DNA of 5,427 nucleotides, from contig JAPUFN010000111.1 of NCBI GenBank assembly GCA_027293665.1, positions 1 to 5,427 on the forward strand, read 5' to 3'. This document shows positions 1-5,405 of this stretch, piece by piece. The notes beneath the pieces are model-generated. The model worked only from the letters and a program-made list of their open reading frames with translations, was not told the origin of the DNA and made no database searches. Origin of the DNA: Gammaproteobacteria bacterium. GTDB lineage: Bacteria > Pseudomonadota > Gammaproteobacteria > Pseudomonadales > Azotimanducaceae. Position 1 is the stretch's first letter; every line of letters begins with the position of its first letter. Both the position numbers and the translations under genes were made by a program.

Positions 1-47
1 TCGAGCGTTTTGGAGCGCTTGTGATAGACAATTTTGTCGGGCCGCAT
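1..47 (-). CDS. DUF971 (GBBH-like N-terminal) protein, 5' end only
   Basis: Only the first 15 codons and two further bases are present; the gene runs off the left edge. The ATG is at 47-45 on the minus strand and the peptide reads MRPDKIVYHKRSKTL. The pattern of a short polar start, a hydrophobic strand, then a basic 'H-K-x-S-x-x-L' segment matches the beginning of small DUF971 proteins, a fold also found at the N-terminus of gamma-butyrobetaine hydroxylase. A GGGG ribosome-binding stretch (57-60) lies nine bases before the ATG. The start is 34 bases after the hslU stop on the same strand, so it is probably the last or a later gene of the hslVU transcript. A small DUF971 gene directly after hslU is, to my knowledge, a common gammaproteobacterial arrangement. 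The molecular function of the stand-alone family is not well settled. The assignment rests on 15 residues plus context and should be confirmed with the rest of the gene. Confidence 0.7.
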   Translation of the reverse strand, partial: MRPDKIVYHKRSKTL

Positions 48-81
48 CCGGTGTTACCCCGTGGACGCGCCGTTGGTGGCG

Positions 82-1428
82 CTAAAGAATGTAACGGGAA
101 AGGTCCTGGTCTTTAACCAGGTCTGCCAATTGCTCATCGACGTACTCCTTATCGATGACGACGCTTTGTCCGCTCTCGTCCCCTGCGTGGAACGACAGTT
201 GCTCCAGCAGGCGCTCCATCACAGTGTGCAGCCTCCGTGCACCGATGTTCTCGGTTCCCTCGTTCACCTGCCAGGCGAGTTCAGCGATGCGCTCGATGCC
301 ATCCTCGGTAAATGAGACTGCCAGACCTTCTGTGGCCAGTAGCGCCTGATACTGCTCTGTCAGTGACGCGTTCGGTTCGGTCAGAATCCGCTTGAAGTCC
401 TCAGCGCTCAATGCGGCCAGTTCCACTCTGATCGGCAACCGGCCCTGTAATTCGGGGATGAGATCCGAAGGTTTCGCCATATGAAATGCGCCGGAGGCGA
501 TGAACAGTATGTGGTCTGTTTTTACCATGCCGTATTTAGTAGACACCGTGCAGCCCTCGATCAGCGGCAGGAGGTCGCGTTGCACCCCCTCCCGGGAAAC
601 ATCCACTCCCACTCCCTCGCCGCGCTTGGCAACCTTGTCGAGTTCGTCGAGAAAGACGATGCCGGTTTGCTCGACCGACTCGATCGCTTTGGCTTTGATC
701 TCATCTTCGTTGACAAGTTTGGCGGCTTCTTCTTCCCGGACTTTCTTTAACGCGTCTTTTATCTTCAGGCGGGTGCTGCGCTTTTTCCCGCCGCCGATGT
801 TGCTGAACATGTTCTGCAGCTGACTCGTCATTTCTTCCATTCCCGGTGGTGCCATTATCTCCACGCCAATCGGGGCCGAACTCAGCTCTATTTCGATCTC
901 CTTGTCATCGAGTTCTCCCTCACGCAGCTTCTTGCGGAATATCTGCCTGGTGCTGGAAGCAGTTTTGTTCTGGCCATCCTCGCCGGAGTCGGGATTGAAT
1001 CCCACCTGTTTTGGCTCCGGCAGCAGTGCATCGAGTATTATTTCTTCGGCCCGGTCATCGGCGCGATGCTGCACCTGTGAGATCTGCTCCTCGCGCAGAT
1101 TTTTTATCGCTACGTCTGCAAGGTCGCGGACGATTGATTCGACATCACGACCGACGTAACCGACCTCGGTGAACTTGGTGGCCTCCACTTTGATGAACGG
1201 TGCGCCAGCCAGTTTCGCCAGACGCCTGGCGATTTCGGTTTTACCGACACCCGTGGGACCGATCATGAGAATGTTTTTTGGCGTGATCTCTTCACGCATT
1301 TCTTCACTCAACTGCATGCGCCGCCAGCGGTTACGCAGAGCGATTGCGACTGCTCGTTTGGCGGCATCCTGACCGATGATGTGGCGGTCCAGTTCGTGCA
1401 CGATTTCTCGTGGGATCATTAACGTCAT
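82..1428 (-). CDS. hslU: HslU (ClpY), ATPase subunit of the HslVU protease
   Basis: HslU is the cytoplasmic hexameric AAA+ unfoldase that recognises, unfolds and threads substrates into the HslV peptidase. The 448 residues are close to the usual ~443. Visible in order: N-terminal segment starting PREIV; Walker A GPTGVGKT at 57-64; pore loop GYVG at 90-93; the inserted I domain, roughly 110-243, with a variable polar stretch near 143-162; Walker B IVFLDELD at 257-264; sensor-1 region around FIASGAF at 309-315; arginine-finger R330 in ELQGR; sensor-2 GARRL at 396-400. The C-terminal DLSRYIL is the tail that docks between HslV subunits and activates them. All key residues are present. The ATG overlaps the hslV stop as ATGA, so translation is probably coupled; a modest GAGGT lies 12 bases upstream inside hslV. 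An in-frame ATG at codon 4 is an alternative start. It is probably co-transcribed with hslV from the heat-shock promoter at 1999-2028. Confidence 0.98.
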   Translation of the reverse strand: MTLMIPREIVHELDRHIIGQDAAKRAVAIALRNRWRRMQLSEEMREEITPKNILMIGPTGVGKTEIARRLAKLAGAPFIKVEATKFTEVGYVGRDVESIVRDLADVAIKNLREEQISQVQHRADDRAEEIILDALLPEPKQVGFNPDSGEDGQNKTASSTRQIFRKKLREGELDDKEIEIELSSAPIGVEIMAPPGMEEMTSQLQNMFSNIGGGKKRSTRLKIKDALKKVREEEAAKLVNEDEIKAKAIESVEQTGIVFLDELDKVAKRGEGVGVDVSREGVQRDLLPLIEGCTVSTKYGMVKTDHILFIASGAFHMAKPSDLIPELQGRLPIRVELAALSAEDFKRILTEPNASLTEQYQALLATEGLAVSFTEDGIERIAELAWQVNEGTENIGARRLHTVMERLLEQLSFHAGDESGQSVVIDKEYVDEQLADLVKDQDLSRYIL

Positions 1429-1967
1429 TTGAGATCGAGTACCTCTATGGTTCGTTGCTCGTTGGTGTATACGCAGATGTCGGCTGCGATGGCCAGCGCT
1501 TTGTCGACGACGTCGCGTGCTCCGAGTTCGGTATTATCGACAAGCGCTTTCGCGGCGGCCTGGGCGTAGGGGCCGCCGGAACCTATCGCGAGAACTCCCG
1601 ATTCGGGTTCGATTACGTCACCCGTACCACTGATCAGCAGCAGAGCAGTTGTGTCTGCCACCAGCAACATGGCTTCGAGTCGCCTGAGTGCACGATCCGA
1701 ACGCCAATCTTTCGCAAGTTCTACGGCTGCGCGCGTTAGATTGCCGTGAAATTTTTCCAGCGCGCCCTCGAAGCGCTCGAAGAGGGTGAATGCATCCGCA
1801 GTGCCCCCGGCGAAGCCCGCCAGTACTTTGTCGCTGTGCAGCCGGCGGACCTTGCGAGCATTGCCTTTCATGATCGTCTGACCGAGCGATACCTGGCCAT
1901 CCCCACCAAGAGCGACCTGATCGCTACTGCGCACGCAGACGATCGTGGTGCCGTGAAATTGTTCCAT
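1425..1967 (-). CDS. hslV: HslV (ClpQ), threonine peptidase subunit of the HslVU protease
   Basis: HslV is the proteasome-beta-like peptidase that forms a double hexamer capped by HslU. The 180-residue product begins MEQFHG followed by TTIVCVR. By family knowledge the catalytic nucleophile is the first threonine after N-terminal processing, here Thr7, so residues 1-6 form a short propeptide; Escherichia HslV instead has only the initiator Met before its Thr. Counting from Thr7 as 1, the active-site partners are all seen: Asp17 in GGDGQ, Lys28 and Lys33 in MKGNARK, and Ser124 in GSGG. The C-terminal DICVYTN motif is also typical. The start is supported by AAGGAA (1977-1982) nine bases upstream. 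The stop codon overlaps the hslU start by four bases. The 86-bp gap upstream contains a sigma-32-like promoter, fitting the known heat-shock control of this operon in Escherichia. Confidence 0.98.
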   Translation of the reverse strand: MEQFHGTTIVCVRSSDQVALGGDGQVSLGQTIMKGNARKVRRLHSDKVLAGFAGGTADAFTLFERFEGALEKFHGNLTRAAVELAKDWRSDRALRRLEAMLLVADTTALLLISGTGDVIEPESGVLAIGSGGPYAQAAAKALVDNTELGARDVVDKALAIAADICVYTNEQRTIEVLDLK

Positions 1968-1976
1968 CAGTGCTTA

Positions 1977-1982
1977 TTCCTT
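1977..1982 (-). promoter_or_regulatory. Ribosome-binding site of hslV
   Basis: AAGGAA on the minus strand, nine bases before the hslV ATG at 1967. This is among the clearest Shine-Dalgarno sequences in the window and supports the start that includes the six-residue propeptide. Confidence 0.7.
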
Positions 1983-1998
1983 GGCGGGCCGATCAGTC

Positions 1999-2028
1999 AT
2001 AGTGGGGATGAAGCCTGAGCTTTTCAAC
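1999..2028 (-). promoter_or_regulatory. Sigma-32-type heat-shock promoter for hslVU
   Basis: On the minus strand the -35 element GTTGAAA (2028-2022) matches six of seven positions of the sigma-32 consensus CTTGAAA. After a 14-base spacer comes CCCCACTAT (2007-1999), which agrees with the CCCCAT-type -10 element in its first five bases. The spacing is in the normal sigma-32 range. Transcription would start near 1990-1994, giving a leader of about 25 bases that holds the hslV ribosome-binding site. hslVU is a sigma-32 operon in Escherichia, so motif, spacing and gene agree. No start site has been mapped here. Confidence 0.7.
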
Positions 2029-2043
2029 GGTTCGCTGCGAACC
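2029..2043 (-). other. Perfect small hairpin between the SPOR gene and hslV
   Basis: GGTTCG-CTG-CGAACC is a perfect six-base-pair inverted repeat with a three-base loop. It lies ten bases after the SPOR-gene stop and directly abuts the -35 element of the predicted hslV heat-shock promoter. No T-run follows on the minus strand, so it is not a standard intrinsic terminator. It could stabilise the 3' end of the upstream message, act as a weak or factor-assisted terminator, or be a protein-binding site by the promoter. Confidence 0.45.
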
Positions 2044-2053
2044 TGCCCGCGGT

Positions 2054-2629
2054 TCAGTCGCCTTTGACGAGAAGGGCGGAGAGGTTGTTTTCGCGCAGGC
2101 GGGTCAAGGCCCGCTCCGCTTTGACCTGCGAATCGTATGGACCAACGATTACCCGGTACCAGGTGCCGGAGTCGATATCCACACGGCCTGTCTCTGCGGG
2201 GAGATTGAGCATCAACAGGTTTGCCCGCAATCGCTCAGCATCTTCGCTGCTGCGAAAAGCAGCGGCCTGCAGGAGATATTCTCTCGGCGCCGTGGCGTTT
2301 TCGCCAGCTTGCGTAAAGTCCGCCGGGTAGCTATCCGGATCCGTCAGGACGACGTCGTTTTTGAGTATCTGATCAAACTCGAACGTGACCTCGCCGACGT
2401 CTTCAGCCTGCTGTCCACGGATGGCCGTCACGGATTCGTCGAAAATCTCGGGTGCGTAAGAGCCGACCAGCACAAGTGCTGCACCGAATATCACGCCTGC
2501 CGAGAAACTGGGTGCATTGAAGCCGGCATTGACCTTGCTGCTCGCCCGGCGCCGCGCCGGTGGACGTTTTCTGCGGCGGCTCTGCGACTTAGATCTCTTC
2601 TTTTGTCGCTGTGCAAAGTCTCTGGCCAT
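2054..2629 (-). CDS. SPOR-domain cell-division protein, FtsN-like
   Basis: A predicted inner-membrane protein of 191 residues with one membrane segment and a periplasmic SPOR domain, which in this family binds denuded peptidoglycan strands at the division site. The cytoplasmic N-terminus begins MARDFAQR, like the start of Escherichia FtsN, and is very rich in Arg and Lys up to about residue 32. A single hydrophobic helix spans about 41-59. Then come a linker containing FEFDQIL, resembling the short F-F-x-x-L segment often seen in these proteins, and a SPOR domain from about 115 to 190 (EYLLQAAAF ... WYRVIVGPY ... LL). It is much shorter than Escherichia FtsN (319). I chose the ATG at 2629; an in-frame TTG at 2638 would add three residues but looks less FtsN-like. 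No strong ribosome-binding site is seen. It follows priA by 63 bases and precedes hslV, the position of ftsN in Escherichia. Whether it performs the full essential FtsN role is inference. Confidence 0.88.
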   Translation of the reverse strand: MARDFAQRQKKRSKSQSRRRKRPPARRRASSKVNAGFNAPSFSAGVIFGAALVLVGSYAPEIFDESVTAIRGQQAEDVGEVTFEFDQILKNDVVLTDPDSYPADFTQAGENATAPREYLLQAAAFRSSEDAERLRANLLMLNLPAETGRVDIDSGTWYRVIVGPYDSQVKAERALTRLRENNLSALLVKGD

Positions 2630-2692
2630 AACCCGCAATGATAGGCAACGATTGGCTTGAGCAAAAGACCGTTACGCTTTAGCGGGTTCGCA

Positions 2693-4888
2693 TCAGAACG
2701 TATCGTATGGATCGATGTCGACGGACCAGCGTACATCGCGCGGGGCGTCGACAAGTTGCAGGAGCACCTTCAGCCCGCGATGCAGACGGCGGCGATTTTC
2801 GGCTACCACCAGGAGTTGAAAGCGCCAGCGGTCAGCTACGCGGGCTATTATGGCTGGTGCCGGACCGAACAGCTCCAGCGGTTCGCCCAGTTTGGTTTTG
2901 ATCTGCATGAGCCACTGCTGGGCGGCGGTGGCCGCGCTAGCTTCGGCACGGATCAGCGCGATCGGCCGATAGGGCGGAAGTTCGGCTTGAGCGCGGGTTT
3001 TGAGTTCCCGTTCGGCAAATCCCGCGTAGCCATGTTCGAGCAGCGCCGTAAGCAGTGGATTTTCTGGTTGGTAGGTCTGGATATAGACCTCTCCAGGGCG
3101 TTGCGCGCGGCCGGCGCGGCCGGCGACCTGGACGATGAGTTGAGCGGTGCGTTCGGGTGCCCGGAAATCCGGACTCATGAAACCACCGTCTGCGTTGAGC
3201 ACGGCGACCAGCGTGACATCCGGAAAATGATGACCTTTGGCGAGCATCTGCGTGCCGATCAGAATTGCCGGTTCACCGGTCTGAATCGTTGCGAAGTGCT
3301 CTTGCATGCGGCGTTGACTGCGCGTCGTGTCGCGATCGATTCTGAGTATCGGGAACTCCGGGAACTGCCGCGCGAGGCCCTCTTCGGTACGCTGAGTGCC
3401 GACCCCAACGGCGGTAAGGCCTTCGTGGTCACAACTCGGACAGCGCTGCGTCAGTGCCTGGCGTCGGCCACAGTGGTGACAGATGAGTGCCGGGGGCTGC
3501 CGGTGCATGGTGAGATGGCGATCGCAGTGGTTGCAGTCTGCCTGCCAGCCGCAACGCGAACACAGCCACGTTGGCGCGAAGCCGCGCCTGTTAAGAAACA
3601 CCAGGGCCTGGCCACCGGCCTGCAGATGGCGTTGCATGATTCGAGTCAGGTCGGCGCAGATGCCGTCATCCAGGCGCCGGCCACGAATGTCGATGAGATG
3701 GAAAGTTGGCGGATTTGCGCCGCCGGCGCGTTTGCTTAGGTGGAGTACGGTATAGCGGCCATTGCGGGCGTTGTATAACGATTCAAACGACGGAGTAGCG
3801 CTTCCCAGCAGCAGCGGAATGTCGAGTTGCTGTGCGCGCTTTACCGCCACATCACGCGCGGAGTAGCGCAATCCGTCGGTCTGCTTGAACGACGAATCAT
3901 GTTCCTCGTCAACGACGATGAGACCCAGATTGGCAAATGGTGTGAGTACGGCCGAGCGGGTACCGATGAGAATGTCGATCTCGCCGTTCCGACAGCGTAG
4001 CCACGTCTGTAACCGGGCGGCGTTGCTGAGATTAGAATGGACGGTGCTGGCGGCGCCGAAACGTTCCTCGAAGCGCTGCAGGGTCTGCGGCGTGAGCGCA
4101 ATCTCCGGCACGAGCACCAGCACCTGCCTGCCCTGAGCGAGCACCGTTTCGATAAATCGCAGATAGACCTCGGTTTTACCGCTGCCGGTTATGCCATCGA
4201 GCAGCACTGGTGCGAAGCCCTCGGGCAGGCTGTTAAGTCCATCGAGCGCTGTTTGTTGCTCGTCGTTCAGCTGCGGCCCGGCCACCACCGGCCGAGCGCG
4301 CATGACACTGCCGGCAGGAGTCGGTCCGACAGGAGTCGGGAGAAGATCACTCGCGCGGGTAATAGCCCCTTTGGCCGCGAGCGCCCGGATGTGGGATCGA
4401 CTGAACGCGTTCTGGCGCAGCTTTGCTGCCGTGGCTGAGCCGCCCTGATCGCGCAGCCATTGCAACAGTGCGGCCTGCTTCGGTGCTCGTGTGAGCGGAA
4501 ATTCACCGGCGGTTATCTGCCAGACCTCGCTGCGGCGTATTTTCACGGGTTCACTTTTACGCGCCGCTGCCGGCAGCAGAGTTGCCAGCACTTCGCCAAG
4601 CGGGTGCTGATAGTACTCGGCGAGCCACGCTGCCAATTCCCAGAGCTCAGCACCGAACAGGTTTTCGCTGTCGAGAATTCGGTTGAGTGGCTTGAGGCTG
4701 GCGTGGGCATCCAGCGGATTCACTTGTGTGCAGACGCCCACCAGCTTCTGCCGGCCGAATTGTACGGCGATGCGGGCGCCAACCACCGGCAGCGGCAACT
4801 CGTCGGGTACGCAATAGTCGAATTGCTGGTGCAGCGGCAGCGGCACGGCGATGCGGGCGACGCGCTGAGGTGGCGTGTGACTACTCAT
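2693..4888 (-). CDS. priA: PriA, primosomal replication-restart helicase
   Basis: PriA is a 3'-to-5' superfamily-2 DNA helicase that recognises abandoned replication forks and starts reloading of the replicative helicase. The 731 residues match Escherichia PriA (732). In order: 3'-end DNA-binding domain about 8-105; winged-helix region about 115-182; a linker with PTPVG-PTPAG; helicase lobe 1 with Walker A GITGSGKT at 232-239, DEEH at 327-330, RYSARDVA at 341-348 and GSATPS at 362-367; lobe 2 with GTQMLAKGHHFPDV at 545-558 and QVAGRAGR at 587-594; a C-terminal domain ending DIDPYDTF. The inserted zinc region has all eight cysteines, at 443, 446, 452, 455, 470, 473, 483 and 486. The ATG at 4888 adds about seven residues before the conserved start; no later start codon fits. 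No Shine-Dalgarno is evident. It diverges from rpmE, as in Escherichia. A long plus-strand open frame opposite its 3' half is a reading-frame shadow. Confidence 0.98.
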   Translation of the reverse strand: MSSHTPPQRVARIAVPLPLHQQFDYCVPDELPLPVVGARIAVQFGRQKLVGVCTQVNPLDAHASLKPLNRILDSENLFGAELWELAAWLAEYYQHPLGEVLATLLPAAARKSEPVKIRRSEVWQITAGEFPLTRAPKQAALLQWLRDQGGSATAAKLRQNAFSRSHIRALAAKGAITRASDLLPTPVGPTPAGSVMRARPVVAGPQLNDEQQTALDGLNSLPEGFAPVLLDGITGSGKTEVYLRFIETVLAQGRQVLVLVPEIALTPQTLQRFEERFGAASTVHSNLSNAARLQTWLRCRNGEIDILIGTRSAVLTPFANLGLIVVDEEHDSSFKQTDGLRYSARDVAVKRAQQLDIPLLLGSATPSFESLYNARNGRYTVLHLSKRAGGANPPTFHLIDIRGRRLDDGICADLTRIMQRHLQAGGQALVFLNRRGFAPTWLCSRCGWQADCNHCDRHLTMHRQPPALICHHCGRRQALTQRCPSCDHEGLTAVGVGTQRTEEGLARQFPEFPILRIDRDTTRSQRRMQEHFATIQTGEPAILIGTQMLAKGHHFPDVTLVAVLNADGGFMSPDFRAPERTAQLIVQVAGRAGRAQRPGEVYIQTYQPENPLLTALLEHGYAGFAERELKTRAQAELPPYRPIALIRAEASAATAAQQWLMQIKTKLGEPLELFGPAPAIIARVADRWRFQLLVVAENRRRLHRGLKVLLQLVDAPRDVRWSVDIDPYDTF

Positions 4889-4899
4889 ATAAGCGGTGC

Positions 4900-4905
4900 A
4901 TTCTA
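4900..4905 (-). promoter_or_regulatory. Possible -10 element of priA
   Basis: TAGAAT on the minus strand differs from TATAAT at one position and lies 11 bases before the priA ATG. No convincing -35 hexamer is found 16-18 bases further upstream. If used, transcription would begin about five bases before the ATG, giving an almost leaderless mRNA, which fits the lack of a ribosome-binding site. The evidence is weak without a -35. Confidence 0.3.
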
Positions 4906-4956
4906 GCTTGTGCGGTGCGGGGTGGTGCTTGTTACGGCTGACAAGTGGTGCCGGAT

Positions 4957-4996
4957 AAAAGAATCCCGCGGTGTAGGTGGGATCGTACCGCGGGAT
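4957..4996 (-). terminator. Leftward intrinsic-terminator-like hairpin upstream of priA
   Basis: Arms 4963-4972 and 4987-4996 form a perfect ten-base-pair, GC-rich inverted repeat (ATCCCGCGGT and its complement) around a 14-base loop. Read on the minus strand, the stem is followed at once by TCTTTT (4962-4957), as in a Rho-independent terminator. On the plus strand only an A-run precedes it, so it would work leftwards only. No known leftward gene ends here: priA lies downstream on that strand and rpmE runs the other way. It could be the 3' end of a small minus-strand RNA, an attenuator in a long priA leader, or a block to antisense transcription. The loop is larger than in typical terminators. 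Confidence 0.45.
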
Positions 4997-4998
4997 GG

Positions 4999-5036
4999 GT
5001 GCTCAAGCACTGGCACGACGACCGGGCATACCGGTC
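4999..5036. repeat. Two short inverted repeats next to the terminator-like stem
   Basis: GTGCT-CA-AGCAC at 4999-5010 (or a four-pair stem with a TCAA tetraloop) and GACCGG-GCATA-CCGGTC at 5020-5036 (six pairs, five-base loop) follow the stem at 4963-4996 with little spacing. Three hairpins in about 75 bases of non-coding DNA suggest a structured RNA or clustered protein sites. I do not recognise the element. It lies upstream of the likely rpmE promoter at 5093-5121, so it would not be part of the rpmE leader unless an earlier promoter is used. Confidence 0.4.
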
Positions 5037-5092
5037 TGCAAGCGGGAATACGGAAGAAGGGGACAGGCAGTATGGTGTGACAGGGTGTGATG

Positions 5093-5121
5093 TTGCTATC
5101 TCCCTACCATCTGACTACACT
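5093..5121 (+). promoter_or_regulatory. Likely sigma-70 promoter of rpmE with GC-rich discriminator
   Basis: TTGCTA (5093-5098) and TACACT (5116-5121) are separated by exactly 17 bases; each matches four of six consensus positions. The -10 is followed by GCGCGCCC, a GC-rich discriminator of the kind found at ribosomal-RNA and ribosomal-protein promoters that respond to ppGpp. Transcription would start near 5128, leaving a leader of about 28 bases before the rpmE ATG. The assignment is by motif and context only. Confidence 0.5.
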
Positions 5122-5155
5122 GCGCGCCCTTCGAGAAACCTGCTTGAGACGGGCA

Positions 5156-5377
5156 ATGAAAGCGGACATCCATCCGAAGTATCAAGAGATCAAGGCGACC
5201 TGCAGCTGCGGCAACGTCATAGAGACCCGTTCGACGTTGCAGGCAGACATCCACCTGGAAGTCTGCTCGGCGTGCCATCCCTTTTACACGGGGAAACAGA
5301 AGATCCTTGATGCCGGTGGCCGCGTAGAACGTTTCCGCAAGCGATTCGGTAACCGCTCCAGCACCAAGCTGGGCTAG
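5156..5377 (+). CDS. rpmE: Ribosomal protein L31 (bL31), zinc-binding form
   Basis: bL31 is a small protein of the large subunit that bridges to the 30S subunit at the central protuberance. The 73-residue product starts MKADIHPKYQEI and shows the family signature: Cys16-x-Cys18 and Cys37-x-x-Cys40 (zinc ligands), then HPFYTGKQ and GGRVERFRKRF. All four cysteines are present, so this is the zinc-containing 'C+' paralogue rather than the zinc-free form made under zinc starvation. The frame is open upstream to a GTG at 5087, but homology fixes the ATG at 5156; GAG at 5146-5148 gives a weak ribosome-binding site seven bases away. It is transcribed away from priA, as in Escherichia. Escherichia L31 represses its own translation by binding its mRNA leader; the short leader predicted here leaves little room for a complex structure. 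No clear terminator follows within the window. Confidence 0.97.
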   Translation: MKADIHPKYQEIKATCSCGNVIETRSTLQADIHLEVCSACHPFYTGKQKILDAGGRVERFRKRFGNRSSTKLG

Positions 5378-5405
5378 TCCTCTGCGCGTCGCCGAATACC
5401 TCCAG

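Noticed and set aside
2638..2665. Possible promoter for the SPOR gene, with TATCAT at 2638-2643 on the minus strand
   Set aside because: The -10 box is good, but candidate -35 hexamers are poor or badly spaced, and the start would fall almost on the ATG; co-transcription with priA is as likely.
2664..2692. Terminator after priA (CGCT-AA-AGCG followed by a T-run)
   Set aside because: The stem has only four pairs and the T-run is several bases away, so it does not make a convincing terminator.
2657..3739. 360-codon plus-strand open frame opposite the 3' half of priA
   Set aside because: It lies wholly antisense to a confidently identified, conserved PriA region, starts at a TTG without a ribosome-binding site and shows no recognisable domain; GC-rich codon use in priA explains it.
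4460..4906. 148-codon plus-strand open frame opposite the priA 5' end
   Set aside because: Antisense to the conserved PriA N-terminus, with no known domain; treated as a shadow.
4929..4959. Plus-strand promoter TTGTTA ... GATAAA upstream of the hairpins
   Set aside because: The spacer is 19 bases and both hexamers are weak; the pair at 5093-5121 with a 17-base spacer and ribosomal discriminator is better. It remains possible as a second rpmE promoter.
5087..5155. N-terminal extension of L31 from a GTG at 5087
   Set aside because: L31 proteins start at the MK-DIHP segment; the extension covers the -35 and -10 elements and has no family match.
4945..5310. 121-codon plus-strand open frame across the intergenic region and into rpmE
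   Set aside because: It overlaps rpmE in another frame, starts at GTG, has no recognisable domain and runs through the inverted repeats and the predicted promoter.
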